Part shown: positions 32,781 to 44,735 of the stretch, one piece after another
Layout of the letters: each line of letters opens with the position of its first letter
Numbering within the stretch: position 1 is the stretch's first letter
NCBI GenBank assembly: GCA_022592445.1
Contig: JABYQR010000008.1
Coordinates: 124,001-188,000 of the forward strand
Reading direction: 5' to 3'
DNA: 64,000 nucleotides
From: Cytidiella melzeri
Lineage: Eukaryota > Basidiomycota > Agaricomycetes > Polyporales > Irpicaceae
The notes under the pieces: model-generated
Seen by the model: the letters and a program-made list of their open reading frames with translations, nothing else
The model's database searches: none
Told to the model about the DNA's origin: nothing
Made by a program: the position numbers and the translations under genes

Positions 32781-33670
32781 TCAGCGTCCAGCCAGCTCAG
32801 CATCCGCCACTGGATTGGCGTGAATGGTGACCTGTAACCAAGGATTAAAGTCAGCAACACCAACTTCCCACATTAATGAGAAGGCAACAGCGATCTGTAT
32901 GCCCTGGGACGTACGTGTGTGAGTTGTATTTCATTCAACGGCCTGTTCTTCGGGTTCACAGGCACACGCTCCATTGCGTCCAACGTAGAATCTGCACCAT
33001 CAATGACCTGTGATCAGGGTAACAATGTGGAAGATCAGGGGACCCAGACATGCTTAATCACGACAGAGCCTGAGCGTACCTTGCCAAAAATGGTGTACTT
33101 CCCGTCAAGATGGGGTTGCTTGGTGTATGTGATAAAGAACTGCGATTTGTTCGTATCTGGACCGGAATTCGCCATTGCCAGAATCCCGCGGTTGTTGAAC
33201 TGTCAGAGTAAGTTGTCAAGATCAGTATGGCAGCACCGACGGTGGCACCGTAATCACGTACTTTCAACGTCGAGCGTATCTCATCTTCAAAGGGTTTCCC
33301 CCAAATACTTTGGCCGCCTTTACCAGTACCTCCGGGGTCACCGGTCTGAATCATGAAGCCTTTGATATTCCGGTGCCAAATGCAATTGTCATAGTAGCCT
33401 GACGCACAGAGTGCCAGAAAATTCTGTGGCGTGAACGTAGTTCTGATCAGCTGTAGCGTCCTTTCATTGCTATAACACGTTACCTCTGCCGTCTTGGGAA
33501 CAGCTTCACAGAAGATTTCCACCTAGGGTAGCAAATCAGTCACTGGCACTGGATTTACTGCGGGGCGGTGATCGCATGTACCTTGAGTTCTCCGAGACTA
33601 GTGTGTAACGTCACAGACTAGAAGAATGTTAGAGCACAGCCCAGTGTACATTGCAATGTCGACTTACCAT
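32781..33670 (-). CDS. cyp10: Cyclophilin-type peptidyl-prolyl isomerase (PPIL3-like)
   Basis: A single-domain cyclophilin of about 165 residues. Joined exons read [36 protein letters not shown], the catalytic segment [19 protein letters not shown] (Arg within HRNI, Phe-Met-Gln), [14 protein letters not shown], then [17 protein letters not shown] and a [14 protein letters not shown] segment, ending VADAELAGR at 32781. The [11 protein letters not shown] form and length match the PPIL3/Cyp10 subfamily, nuclear isomerases linked to the spliceosome. Exon 1 carries only the ATG (33668-33670) followed at once by GTAAGT. Divergently arranged with the G-alpha gene, start-to-start about 375 bp. Confidence 0.92.
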
Positions 33671-34044
33671 GATTCAGAGGTAAGTTAGCGGCGAACGTCA
33701 CGGTAGGGTGCGAACCACCGTGACCGCCGGAAGCTGCGCCACGAAGCTCATGCTCGGTGATGTCAACCGGAGAGCGGTGATCGGACAGCCGCGGTAAGGC
33801 CGACTACTGCCATAAAAGCCGAGACATCCGGCACTGAACCCTTCCTTTCGGCGCACTGTGACCAAGTGACAGCGAGATCTGTCGAAACAACTCCGTTTGG
33901 TCATGTCTGGATGTTCAAAAGGATGTCAATCCAAGCAGCGCGAGCTTCCTTTCTCCCACACGTTCACCTCCCTCTTTGTCTCGCTCGTCTCCGTCATCCT
34001 CCCCGTCCCCGTCGTTGACGGTGTCCACGACACGCAGTTCCGCC

Positions 34045-36175
34045 ATGATTCGCACCTCTAGACCGCCTTCAGTCCATAGCACTACCACAGAGGTCGGAGA
34101 CCCGTTTTCAGCTCAGCTGCGTCCACCACCAGGCGAGACTGAGAATGACAGGCAGCTCAGACTTCAGCAAGAGGCGGAGGCGAAACGCATCAGCGACTCA
34201 ATTGACGAGGAGCTCAAGCAGGATGCGAGGCGTATACAGAAGCGTAAGCAGGACGTCAAGGTACGTACCAAGTACTTGGCGACTCGTGAAAACAGCCGTC
34301 TGGTTTCTTCTATGAGGATATCGTGCGAACGCTGTGCGCGTGCCTGTGAGCGCGATTCAAAGCGGCAAGCATACGGGCTCCAGCCAGTTCCCGCGCGTCG
34401 CGTTGTCCCATTCGACAGCTCTGGTCTCCGGAAATGCTTATAAGACAAGAGTTCATGCTGATGCACGCGTTTTCATATTATAGCTGCTACTTCTTGGCCA
34501 AGCCGAGTCTGGGAAGTCCACTCTGCAAAAGCAATTCCAGCTCATGTACAAACCAAATTCTCTCGAAGAGGAGCGGTTGTCATGGCGGCCTGTCGTGTAT
34601 TACAACATCGTTCGCCCTATCCGGCGGATTTTCGAAGTTGCAGATGCCTACATCGATCTTGACTACGATGAGGATGGTAGTCTTGATGGACCAAGTGGTA
34701 CACCTGACAACAGCGGGCTGGGTTCTACTTCCGGAGATCACTCTATGGACTCGTCTAGCGCCGAGCGCGAACTGTCGAGCCTGCGTCTTCGTCTTTCGCC
34801 TCTTCTAGCAACAGAGGCGTCTCTTGCAGAACGGCTTTCTGGCGGCAATCCCTCTGCCACTTCTACAAGCAAAGGAAACCTCTTCGTGCGCTCTGGGTGG
34901 CAGCTGCTGGGCAAGTCAAAGCGTGACCGTTCGAGCTTCACCGGAGGGCGAAACTCTGTAGAGGCTGCGACGAGGCGTAGCGAGGACCCGGTCTACGCAG
35001 TGGTCCCCGAGGCAGATAAACTGATAGAAGAAGTAGCCGTTATCCTCAGCGCCTGCCAAGATGATATTCGCGAACTATGGGAGCATCCTCATGTCAGAAA
35101 ACTGCGCGAAAAACGGAGACTTCGATTGGAAGAGTGGGCTGAGTTGTGAGTTTTGCTTCGCTGATATTTCTGCAGCATTGGATGTTGACGACGCGGTCAG
35201 TTTTCTCGATAACATCACACGAGTGTCCACCACTGGATACATTCCTACTACCGGTACGTAGGACTATAAATCACCACATCAGCTGCGCTGATATATTGCC
35301 AGACGACATACTCCATGCACGAATACAAACCATGGGCGTGGCTGAACACGTTTTCGACGTGTCTTTACACGGCCGCACGGTGACATGGCACCTATACGAT
35401 GTTGGAGGTGCGCGAGGGCAGCGCCATACTTGGGTACCGTACTTTGATGACGCGTGGGTTCCTCCTCACCTGAAGCTTCAATTGACCGTGCTTAAGCTAT
35501 CTTCGATACCAGCTCTGCAATTATCTTCATGGCTCCTGTCAGCGCTTTTGATCAGGTACGTCCAACCCGTGGAATTGATGTTTGCTTGTCTCACCGTGGC
35601 AAATGTAGTATCTCGAAGAAGATCCTCGCACGAACCGTATAGACGATTCCTTGCAACTTTTTACGCACATATGCTCACATCAGCTCCTCAAACACGCACA
35701 TCTTGTTCTATTCTTGAGTACGTCGCTAAATCTTGTGACTTTGATCACGCAAGATACTGACGGCGGGCGTCTTTCAGACAAGACTGACGTGCTGCAGGCC
35801 AAGATCGCCAGGGGTGTTCGTGTGAGCAAGTAGTAAGTGTCGTGCTTAACTCTGCCCATTGATTGAGCTCATGCCAAGCTTGTGTTAACAGCATAACGTC
35901 ATATGGCGATCGTCCGAACGAGTTTGACTCCGTGGTGAACTACTTCCGAGCACACTTCACACAGGTGCACAAGCGGAACAACGAGAGTATGCGCGTGCTC
36001 TACACGCACTTGACCAGCGTTGTGGTAAGTCAGGCCATCATCCCTTTTGAGACCGATGAGCTGACTGGAGCCTTCCGTTGCTTTCAAACAGGACAAAAAG
36101 GCTACGCAGAGTGTTATCACCAACGTTCGAGATTCCATATTCCGAGTCTATCTGAAATCTGCAGCGCTCGTATGA
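34045..36175 (+). CDS. Heterotrimeric G-protein alpha subunit, divergent basidiomycete type
   Basis: GTP-binding signalling switch at the plasma membrane. ATG 34045 (MIRTSRPPSVHS) is the first in frame; a charged coiled N-terminal helix follows. G1 is GQAESGKST. A Ser/Asp-rich insertion of over 100 residues (DAYIDLDYDEDG... about 34640-35000) makes the protein ~540 residues against ~350 for canonical G-alpha. Switch I reads ILHARIQTMG, G3 DVGGARGQRHTW, then FMAPVSAFDQ, YLEEDPRTNRIDDSLQLF, G4 FLNKTD, and LYTHLTSVVDKKAT at G5, ending RVYLKSAALV. The glutamine that follows DVGG in canonical subunits and drives GTP hydrolysis is Ala here. No N-terminal MGxxxS myristoylation signal. Seven or more short introns. 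Confidence 0.88.
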
Positions 36176-37733
36176 TCCCCGTCTCGTTTACATCGGCATG
36201 ACGCACCGTACCAGCGCATCTTGCAAATACCTCAAATCAGCCTGTCTTACGGTAATAATCTGCTGGACCGTGTCCAGACGTTATCATTCGTTCATTCCCA
36301 CCCGCATTTGGCCTTTAGCGTCTCGAGCTTGCAGTAGTCCTTGTATCCTTTTTTAGATTGCAGTCATTCCGCTCCTTTACCTCGATTACGTTGTATATAT
36401 TTTCACCGTTGTTCGATGTCCTGTCCCTCGAGATTCCTGTTTTATTGCATACGAGGGATTGACTGTTTTCGTGGCTTCCGCTAGTGTAATCTACGTCAAG
36501 ACTATAATTAAAAGTAAACTTTTGTTACCGTTTGTCAGGGTTCGTGTTGAAGCAGGACACTAATACTCGCGGTCGATGTTTGCTCCTATTTGGTTCTTAG
36601 GGCTCCCTTGGCCATCACTGCTCCGAGTCCGACCCATTGCATAACTCCCATGTTACAAGCCATTCCTTGTGCTGCCCACGAACAACCCGAAACGCTCCTA
36701 GGCTCTGAGAGATTACCAGCTCAACCCCCCACGCTTGGCTCCTGGATGTTCCGAACCACAGTGGGCAGCTTGGAGCGTTTTGCCTAATCATGACTGGATG
36801 AAACATTTGCTAGTGCTTATGCAGCGTTTGCACTGCACACAACGACGGTCAGCAGTTACATGCGCCCATATGGTCTATGGCTGTCAGCAGTGCAAGCTCT
36901 GCGTTTTTACCCGACACTTGCGGTTGCTCTGCTAAGCACTTTTTCACAAGAGATGAGATCCAACAGCTGCTGTGCTCTCATACTACGGTGCACGATCCGA
37001 AGCGAGTAATCTATATCCATTCATTATGCACACTGAAATACTCACGACCATGTAGTCACTTCAGCCACCCAGTCAATTAGCCTGGGAATGCGACCTAGCC
37101 GGATGGCCATCGTGGACTGGTTGGACTATGTTGAGAAGCCACGATCCTGCGAGACTCTGGATTGTCAAGCAGCAGACGATCATGTCGACAGGCACTAGGA
37201 CATGATAGACGCAGTTCATTGTAATTCATTTCTTTCTGTGTGTGTGGGTAACTGTCTAAACGTCACTTCCCCCCAGGAGCGTTTACAACCGGGACATGCA
37301 TATGATCTACCTCCACGATATATAGTGCGTGTACCACCTGAGCGTGTCCGTTTTAGATTTGTTCGGCACCATTCGGAAACGCTACCCCGTCTGGGGGATG
37401 GCGGCTTTGAGATTTTGTCTCAGTTCACATCCCGTAACTCACCTTGCATTCTTGTGTGAGTCGCCGAACGAGGGGCTCATGGCTTGCATGCAACACTGCA
37501 AGCAGATGGGAAGGGCCTTTATATCCTCCGTATTGTTCCTGCGCGCATCAGTGCGTGGTGTGTATTCCGGTGTCATCCCAACGTCAGCTGGCCCACCTAC
37601 GCAACTCGACTTCCGCTTGACGCCCAGTCAGGAGACGGACGGGGCTTCTGCTCACGCGTATACGGTTTATTCACAGGACAGAAGCGGTAAGTCCATTCTT
37701 GCAGAGATGTCTCAGTTCTCATGACCTCGTTCG
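36176..37733. other. Intergenic region, no supported gene
   Basis: About 1.6 kb with scattered ORFs up to 131 codons (37329-37724), none resembling a known protein. Its right end is the formate dehydrogenase promoter; its left end should hold the G-alpha 3' UTR. Confidence 0.45.
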
Positions 37734-37741
37734 TATAAATA
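37734..37741 (+). promoter_or_regulatory. TATA box of the formate dehydrogenase gene
   Basis: TATAAATA, 92 bases upstream of the ATG at 37833. A good TATA box suits a strongly or inducibly expressed metabolic gene. Confidence 0.65.
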
Positions 37742-37832
37742 CAGGGGTCGAAGTGGGACTTGTGAATAAAGTACGACGGTACAGTTTGTTCTCATCCACC
37801 CCGTATCTTGCCTCTCTCATACTACCATCATC

Positions 37833-39358
37833 ATGAAGGTCTGTACTGAACATCGTTGTTGGCAGTCAGCATCGAATCTTGGCGTCGCTGACAGGGGATG
37901 ATCTAGATTATTGCTATCCTTTACAGTGGAGGTCAAGCCGCGAAGGAGGAACCTCGTCTCCTCGGAACTACCGAAAACCAGGTACGCCTCGTTCTCATAT
38001 CAGCAATCTGATAAGGCATTGAACCAACGATCGCTCTCTTTAGCTTGGTATCCGCGACTGGCTCGCGGAGCAGGGCCACGAGCTTGTCGTGAGTGTCCTA
38101 GTACCCAACTCATGCTCTCGAATTATTGAGAACGTTGTCGGCCTAGGTCTCTGACGATAAGGAAGGTGGTGACAGCGACTTCCACAAGCACATCGTCGAT
38201 GTAAGCTAACGCTGTGAGATGATGGCGTATGATACGATTATTGACAGTTCCCTAGGCAGAAATCCTCATCACCACCCCCTTCCACCCTGGCTACCTCACT
38301 CGCGATTTGATTGAGAAAGCCAAGAACCTCAAGCTTTGCGTGACCGCCGGTGTCGGCTCCGACCACATCGACCTCAACGCCGCCGTCGAGCACGGCATTG
38401 AGGTGTTGGAGGTCTCCGGCTCCAACGTCACCTCCGTCGCAGAGCACGTCGTCATGACCATCCTCCTCCTCGTCCGCAACTTTGTCCCCGCACACGAGAT
38501 GATCGAGCGCGGCGACTGGTACGTTTCCCAGATCGCGAGAAACGCGTACGACTTGGAGGGCAAGGTCGTCGGCACGATCGGCGCCGGTCGCATTGGTTTC
38601 CGCGTCCTCCAGCGTCTCAAGCCGTTTGACTGCAAGGAGCTTCTGTACTACGACTACGCACCTTTGCCAGAGCGTGAGTGACACAGACTCCTTTAGCGAT
38701 GTAAGCCCACGATTGACTCAATTGGCGTGCGATTGTTAGATGCCGCCAAAGAGGTTGGCGCTCGCCGCGTCGAGGATCTCAAGGTCAGTCCGGAGCTCCG
38801 TCCCTCCATTAACTTTAACACGCTGACCAATCCAAATCATCATAGGACTTTGTCTCTCAATGCGATGTCGTCACCGTCAACTGTCCCTTGCACGAAGGCA
38901 CTCGCGGACTCGTCAACGCCGAGCTGCTCAAGCACTTCAAGAAGGGCGCCTGGCTCGTCAACACTGCCCGCGGTGCGATCTGCGACAAGGACGCCGTGGC
39001 GGCCGCGCTTGAGAGTGGGCAGCTCTCTGGGTACGGTGGAGACGTGTGGGCTGTGCAGCCTGCGCCCAAGGACCACGTGTGGCGTACGATGAAGAACAAG
39101 CTCGGGGGCGGCAACGGGATGGTCCCGCATTATTCGGGGACGACGCTCGACGCGCAGGCACGGTATGCGGCGGGGACGAAGAGGATCATTGAGAATTATC
39201 TGTCTGGGAAGCCGCAAGAGCCGCAGAACGTGATTGTCGGCAAGAGTGAGTTTTTCTTTTCTTGGTCAGCTTGTGAAGGAGGTTTTTCATGTACTGATGG
39301 ATGGTCGCGATCTTGCCTTGTAGAGGGATACGAGACCAAGGCTTACGGTCAGCGTTGA
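37833..39358 (+). CDS. FDH: NAD-dependent formate dehydrogenase
   Basis: Oxidises formate to CO2 with NAD+, in one-carbon and oxalate/methanol-linked metabolism. Exon 1 is just ATG AAG, then [25 protein letters not shown]. Visible motifs: [10 protein letters not shown] and [15 protein letters not shown] (substrate side), [12 protein letters not shown] with the catalytic Asn, [14 protein letters not shown] (NAD-binding Rossmann), [19 protein letters not shown] with the Arg, QPAPKDH with the Gln and [11 protein letters not shown] with the catalytic His. The C-terminus is [10 protein letters not shown] after a last intron near 39243. No mitochondrial leader is evident, so cytosolic. The usual Pro before QPAP is Val here (WAVQPAP). 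Length ~360 residues matches the family. Confidence 0.95.
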
Positions 39359-39667
39359 GTATCGGGTGTCTCACTATGAAGGACAATGTATCATTATCAT
39401 ATGGAAAACTTGGAATGCGGGTGTAACTATACATGCACAATGCAAAGTTGATCATTGCGACTGCGAGTCTCTCTTTTGCGATCTTGGAGCAACACATCTG
39501 CGGATGGACGAATTGAGTGTGATTGAAGTATTGCGTTGGTAGCCCATCAAACAAGAACAACGACTTCCATACATCCTCCAATCCAACGGTCTGCCGCCAA
39601 ACTGACCAGTAGCAAGGTCCATTAAAGTAACACAGTAGATCCAAAACACATTATACATGCAATTTCT

Positions 39668-41116
39668 TTACTCTTCGTCTGCGTCGTCCTCACCGTCCTT
39701 CCACCCCGCTCCTCCATTCCATTCTCGCTCCCACAGTGGCACGCCCTTGTCGTCTAGATGATCCGACGACGTAGCAAGCGCAGGATGCCCACGGGGCAAC
39801 ACGTTCTGTGCGTGCTGCAGACGGGCCTTCAAAGCGGATTGTTCGGAGAGGAGGGCGTTGAGATGGTCGATAGCTACATCAAGAACATATAAAGCATCAA
39901 TGTCATATATTGATAGTTGACAACTGGGTATAAGAGATTGAATACGCACTCTTTGATAAGACGACGTTCTCGCTCTTCGGCCCCGCCCGCCCATCCACCA
40001 CCTTCTCCGCTGAATCTTCGAGAGTCGCAGCGCCTTTGCCTTTCCTCTTCCGCTTCGTACGCCCTTGCGCTTCCTCGTCAATTACGCGTGCTAACACTCA
40101 AATAAACTCTCCTGATAAGCGGAAGAGAACAAAACAAAAAACGCACCAGACTCCTCTTCCAACCTGATAGCCTCCCTGAGCGCAGGCACGGCCTCACACA
40201 ATGCCTCGTACCCCCTACGAATATTCGCACGCCGTTTCTGCTCGCTCTGAATATGGTTCGCCCGTTTTTGCGAGGGCGAAAGCAGCGCGGGTTTGACGTT
40301 TGACCCTGCCAATTCTGCGTCCGGTGTGGCTGAAGAAGGTCCGGCGACGGTGGAGGACGAGGTAGAGGATGCTCGGGTCGCTCGAGAGCGTGCAGATGGT
40401 GGAGGCTGCCTGTCTTCTGTGGGAGAAGTGGAGGCTGCAGCAGCAGAGGAGCGACGCCGTTTGGAGGAATCCGCGGGCCTGGTGGGACCTTCGGGCCATG
40501 TGTCCGGGTCATGGGGCAGGCTGCGTTTGGTGGATGGGGGACGTTTGCTCGAAAGGGCAGAGGAGGCAGACGACGTGGTGACGCTCGTGGGTCGTGAGAC
40601 GGTAGGAGAAAACGAAACGTCGTTGGACGGTGTGGAAGAAGACTTGAAGCTGTAGGGCGACGACGACGTCGTCCGGGTAGGAGATTGAGAACGAGGTAGG
40701 CTGAAGAGGTTTTCTGGGATGGCTTGTGAGGGTCCTCCGGGGGGGTTAGCGTTGGGCAAGTGTAGCTTGTGCGAGTTGCGTGAGGGTGGACCGAAGCCGT
40801 AGGTGTAGCTGTGAGTCCTGCGCTGCTCCGACGACGTGTCGCCTGGGAGGCTTGGCCAGCTGGGGTTCGTCGTTGCGCCAGGGTCGTGCGACGACCTGAA
40901 TGAACCGACGTTTTGCGTCTGAACATTCGACTCGAGCGACATTAGGTCCTTTGCGGCTTTGGCGAGGACGGCCTCCTTGCCCTTCTCAGGGGCGGGGGGG
41001 ATGAGGATGTTGCCATCGACGGCGGTGACTGTGCTCCATTCGAGGACGTCTGAAAAGTCGACGGAGGAGAGGAAACCGTTGAAGGCGACTGCCTCGGACT
41101 GGGTGAGGAGGGCCAT
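39668..41116 (-). CDS. Basic helix-loop-helix transcription factor
   Basis: Nuclear DNA-binding regulator. ATG 41116 (MALLTQSEAVAFNGFLSSVD) was chosen because the upstream part of the frame lacks an ATG. Residues ~20-250 are Ser/Thr/Pro-rich and low-complexity. The basic region and helix 1 read KRANHIQSEQKRRANIRRGY, with the His-Glu-Arg contacts of E-box-binding bHLH proteins, then EALCEAVPALREAI. A long loop rich in Lys/Arg (TKRKRKGKG...) spans two introns before helix 2, AIDHLNALLSEQSALKAR, which runs on as a leucine-zipper-like helix. The acidic end is DGEDDADEE at 39668. It is convergent with FDH (310 bp apart). Targets unknown. Confidence 0.82.
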
Positions 41117-41349
41117 TCGAGCCTTGAGCAGACGGCAGCGCACTGACAACAGAGGCTTGTGATATTCATTTACATATTCGGATTGAACGCTCAAAATGGT
41201 AATTAGGCGCCGTCACCCCGCCTTTTAGCTCGTTGTTGCGGGGTACCGCCTCCCCTGGATCCTGTTCCAGATGGTAAGCCTCCTGACCACCAGCTGAGCG
41301 GGTACAGTACAGCACATCGTCATGTTTGTAGGATCAGCAACTGGCTACA

Positions 41350-42621
41350 TTATAGATGCTGTTGAACAGCGGACTCCCCCTTCGCCTCAACACGACCGCC
41401 GTCGTCCTCTTTAAACCCAGGCTCGCCAGATTTTGCAATCTCCATCACGTTGTATTTTTGCATTTCATAATAGTCCTTCACAACCCCAATACCGCAGACG
41501 CTCTGTTGGACCTCGTGCTCAGCTTTGCCCTGCATTTGCATCGGTTCGACGCACTAACCTTCCAGATCTCCACCAAAATGAATAGCTCCGGGTTCTCTAA
41601 ATTGACTTTGTATTCAGGAGGAACACATGTCGCCAATTCTTCGATGATCGTGGGCCGAGAGAGCGTGTTGTGGTTGCGCATGCGCAACTCGATCTTGTAC
41701 TGCAATATTTGTAAGCAAGGAATACTGAAGGAACGACGTTTCCGAAACACACAGTCCATTTTGGCACGGCCGTCGCATCCGAAAGATGGGGCTCTAACAA
41801 GCGAGTGCATAGCGCTTTCATTTCTTGTATATTCGTAACGCATGTGCCAGAGACGGGCGTAAGCCTTTGCGTATATCTGGCGACAGAAACCGCGATTGTC
41901 AGCAACAACATGACGCCTCTTCCAAGCATGACTCACTTTGTCTTTGTCACGCCCGTCTTAAGAACACTCTCCACATGCTTTGACACGAGCTGAATGGGGT
42001 CAACAGGAGCTTTGCACGAGATGACAACAACTAGGCGTAGTCAGGATGTCAGACATTGAATCTCAGGGAAGGCAGGTAAAGGCATGTGAATCTACTCACA
42101 GCAAGACGTGTTGGTTTGACAGCTCGCTGTTGGAATCAAATCATTGAGGGGTTTCCGTTCGTCGCTTGGTATCCAAACCTACCGAACCTTGTCTCTTTCC
42201 TTGGACGCTTCATGGCAGACATTTCCTTTGCGATCTGTTTCTCGATATCCTCCTCTTCATCGACTTCCTCGTCTGAGTCTTCGGCTTGTTCCATAGCGAC
42301 TGAGGATGTGGAAGCCTCGGTGGGCCACATCTCCGCAGCGTACTGCACAAAAAATGAAAACCGGGCGTTGAGTCCTATGAGAGGCTTCACTTACCTGCTC
42401 GAATAGCTCATACAGCTCGCCAACAGCAGCCTTCTCTTTCCCTCTGATACATGTCACCCACACGCTGGGACCAGCTATGTTAAGTTGTATCGGAGTGCCA
42501 TCCTGACATACAGCAAACATGAGTTGTCCGTCCGCTGCAAGCTTCCATCACAACGCACGTGGCGGTAACGACGCCGCGACCTGTCTTTGCCGTCGCTTTT
42601 GCGCTTGTTGTCGCCTGGCAT
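41350..42621 (-). CDS. TAN1: tRNA acetyltransferase TAN1 (THUMP domain)
   Basis: Partner of the NAT10/Kre33 acetyltransferase for N4-acetylcytidine in tRNA-Ser and tRNA-Leu. Starts MPGDNKRKSDGKDRSRRRYR at 42621. It continues PSVWVTCIRGKEKAAVGELY and an acidic stretch EEVDEEEDIEKQIAKEMS. The THUMP part reads VVVISCKAPVDPIQLVSKHV, YTQRLTPVSGTC, YKIELRMRNHNTLSR and CVPPEYKVNLENPELFILVE, then SVCGIGVVKDYYEMQKYNV, matching the Tan1/THUMPD1 family throughout. The end is GESAVQQHL at 41350. About six short introns. It is tandem with the bHLH gene, whose start lies 234 bp downstream. Confidence 0.9.
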
Positions 42622-42894
42622 GCTATCGGCCAGAGAATGGTTCGAGTTGTGGCAAGAAAGAGCAGAGGCGTTGAACTTGAACTTGTAGCAAGTCAAGCCT
42701 TGAAGGTTGTAGATAACACTGATTTCGACTGGCTGGAAAAACAGATCAAGATCTGAAGATCGGCTTCGGTGCGACCAAACAACGCGTCAACAACTCCAAC
42801 ACACGAACTCAAAACCGCCCAAGTTGTTGTTTGGTGAGAGCTCTCTTAATATGTCACTGACACTTGTCATTTCTGTCTGTACTGCTAGTGTATG

Positions 42895-43560
42895 GAGTAA
42901 TAGGTGAGCTGTGGCCCTTCAGAAGTTGATCTTCAGTCTTTGGACCGTGTCCAACATTGCGGAAGCAAACACAATAACATTCTCTTTACCGTTGTGCTCC
43001 GCTTTCTTGACGAAAATGTGCCATCCGTTGCGGTGCGAGTCTCTGGCTCGAATTTGCGTCTAACCGATACACCAATAGCCTCAGAAGTTGCATGGGACAA
43101 TAACACCCGCCATGCAAGACAACACGGAACCGACGTAGCACGGTTTACCCGCCAAAGAATGCGGTAACATCCAATCCTTCGCTGCTCCCGTTCAACACTT
43201 GGGGGGAATTAAGACTGGCACTGCCACAACTACACAGAATCCAGTTCACACAGGCTGTCGTCAACCCTGAACCCGACGCTACATTTCAATCGAGACTGTT
43301 AGGGCGCAAGAAATGCTTATGTAAATGTCCCACTTGAGGTACAAGAAACGAGATCTGACGTCAATATTGTACAGGTATACGATACAGATCGGTGAGTGCT
43401 TCTTGAATCCGTCAAATGCCGCAAAATCCGTCTTGACCTTTTAGCACTTGATCTTCAGCTTCCAGGTCCGCGTCGAAAACGACTTGAGCGTTCTTGCCGC
43501 GGTATGCTCGGACGATCATCGATCAGCCTCCGCTTCGTCAACGAAAATGTGGCTTCCGCT
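42895..43560 (+). repeat. Two decayed copies of the secreted-protein upstream module
   Basis: 42897-43050 and 43392-43560 resemble the module upstream of genes 2 and 3 (44736-44920, 46549-46730). All carry GTGAG...CAG followed by a GCGG(A/G)(A/G)(G)(C/T)AAA-like string and a TCGACGAAAATG(T/G)G...CATCCG/TTCCG block. Their presence ahead of gene 1 shows that at least four module copies existed. Confidence 0.6.
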
Positions 43561-43669
43561 CTACTCTGCAGTGTGGGTGGAAATGCAAGGACAATAAGGA
43601 TCTTTGCTGGATACTCACTGCCAACACTCAGAGTCGGATAGAGCGCACAGAAGCTGCGTTGAGAATGCA

Positions 43670-43677
43670 TATAAATA
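43670..43677 (+). promoter_or_regulatory. TATA box, secreted-protein gene 1
   Basis: TATAAATA 98 bases upstream of ATG 43768, in the same place as the TATATATATA boxes of genes 2 and 3. Confidence 0.7.
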
Positions 43678-43767
43678 CCGCCCTGTTCTTCCCAGTCTCT
43701 TCATCCAAACATCCAACTCTCTTCACCAAGACCGAAACCACCAACCACATTACTCTCTCGAAACAAC

Positions 43768-44124
43768 ATGTTCGCCTCTCGCCTCTACCTCGCTTCCGCA
43801 TTGGCGGTGTTCATCACTGCCGTTGGCGCAAACCCTATGCCCGCACCATCCGCCAATCCCATGTTGCCCCAGCGCAATGCCACCACAGGCCAGAACGTCA
43901 ACTCGACTTCGCCTACTCCCCCAAACAATAACCTTAACACCACCATTGCCAACACTACCATCACTGGCACAAATGGTGGCCAGGCAGCTTGCGACCGCGG
44001 CGTCACGCAGTTCTGCGCGACGACATCTGCATCTCCCACACCCACTCCGACTGTCTACCCGGCATACTGCGAGGTTTTCTTTTTCTTGCCTGAATGTGCA
44101 GGCTACCCCGGGCCTTTTTTCTAG
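43768..44124 (+). CDS. Small secreted protein, tandem family member 1
   Basis: Intronless, 118 residues. The signal peptide MFASRLYLASALAVFITAVGA is followed by a Pro/Asn/Thr-rich mature part with several N-glycosylation sequons (NAT, NST, NTT), then ACDRGVTQFC and a PTPTPT linker, and a C-terminal YC...PECAGYPGPFF. Four cysteines (75, 83, 101, 110) are conserved in all three copies and could form two disulfides. It should be an extracellular, glycosylated small protein. I do not recognise the family; effector-like, hydrophobin-unlike (only four Cys). Clear TATA box and short leader suggest strong regulated expression. Confidence 0.85.
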   Translation: MFASRLYLASALAVFITAVGANPMPAPSANPMLPQRNATTGQNVNSTSPTPPNNNLNTTIANTTITGTNGGQAACDRGVTQFCATTSASPTPTPTVYPAYCEVFFFLPECAGYPGPFF

Positions 44125-44735
44125 ATTTCTTGTGCGCGTTGTTCCATCTTCTCATAGGAAATTTTTCGCACTTGACATTACCAGGATACATGTAGTTCTA
44201 TTTATATGGCTTTTCATTTTTAAAGCGGTGTCAATATTAGTGTACGATATCCAATAACTTTTTCCCACAATGCGCGATCTTGCCCTCATTTTCTGTTGGA
44301 CTGCAAAGTCACAAATGCCAGTGCGCCCTTTGCCGCCATGACATGACCCGATCTTTATACAGCGACCCATCTAAACTCTGTTTGTCATTGTCAATGTCAA
44401 TCGCCTTTGAGCCCTATTGCTACATGGGTGGCCAGGACAAACTCTGCCTCCGAGCGAGTCTTCATAAACATCGCCGTTGCAATTTTCTCAGGCAAGCAGG
44501 CTGAAGTGCCGAGAAGTTCACGTCTAGGAACTGAGGCTCGATGTCACTGCACTGATAAAGTCTCTGGCAATCCGCTATCCAAGACACACCAGTGTAAAAC
44601 GGATGACGACACGCGAGTGGATCCATCTCCTCCGTCCAACATCTCGAGCTCGAGCAACTTGAAGAAATTAGCTTTCCTGCCACTGGGTGGCATTCACAGG
44701 GCCATACTCAGGCTACGCGCATTCTGCGCAAGTTG

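Noticed and set aside
37329..37724. 131-codon plus-strand ORF upstream of FDH
   Set aside because: Its composition is not coding-like, it overlaps other open frames, and it runs into the FDH promoter.
40078..40926. 282-codon minus-strand ORF rich in Pro/Arg/His
   Set aside because: Shifted-frame shadow of the bHLH gene's low-complexity region.
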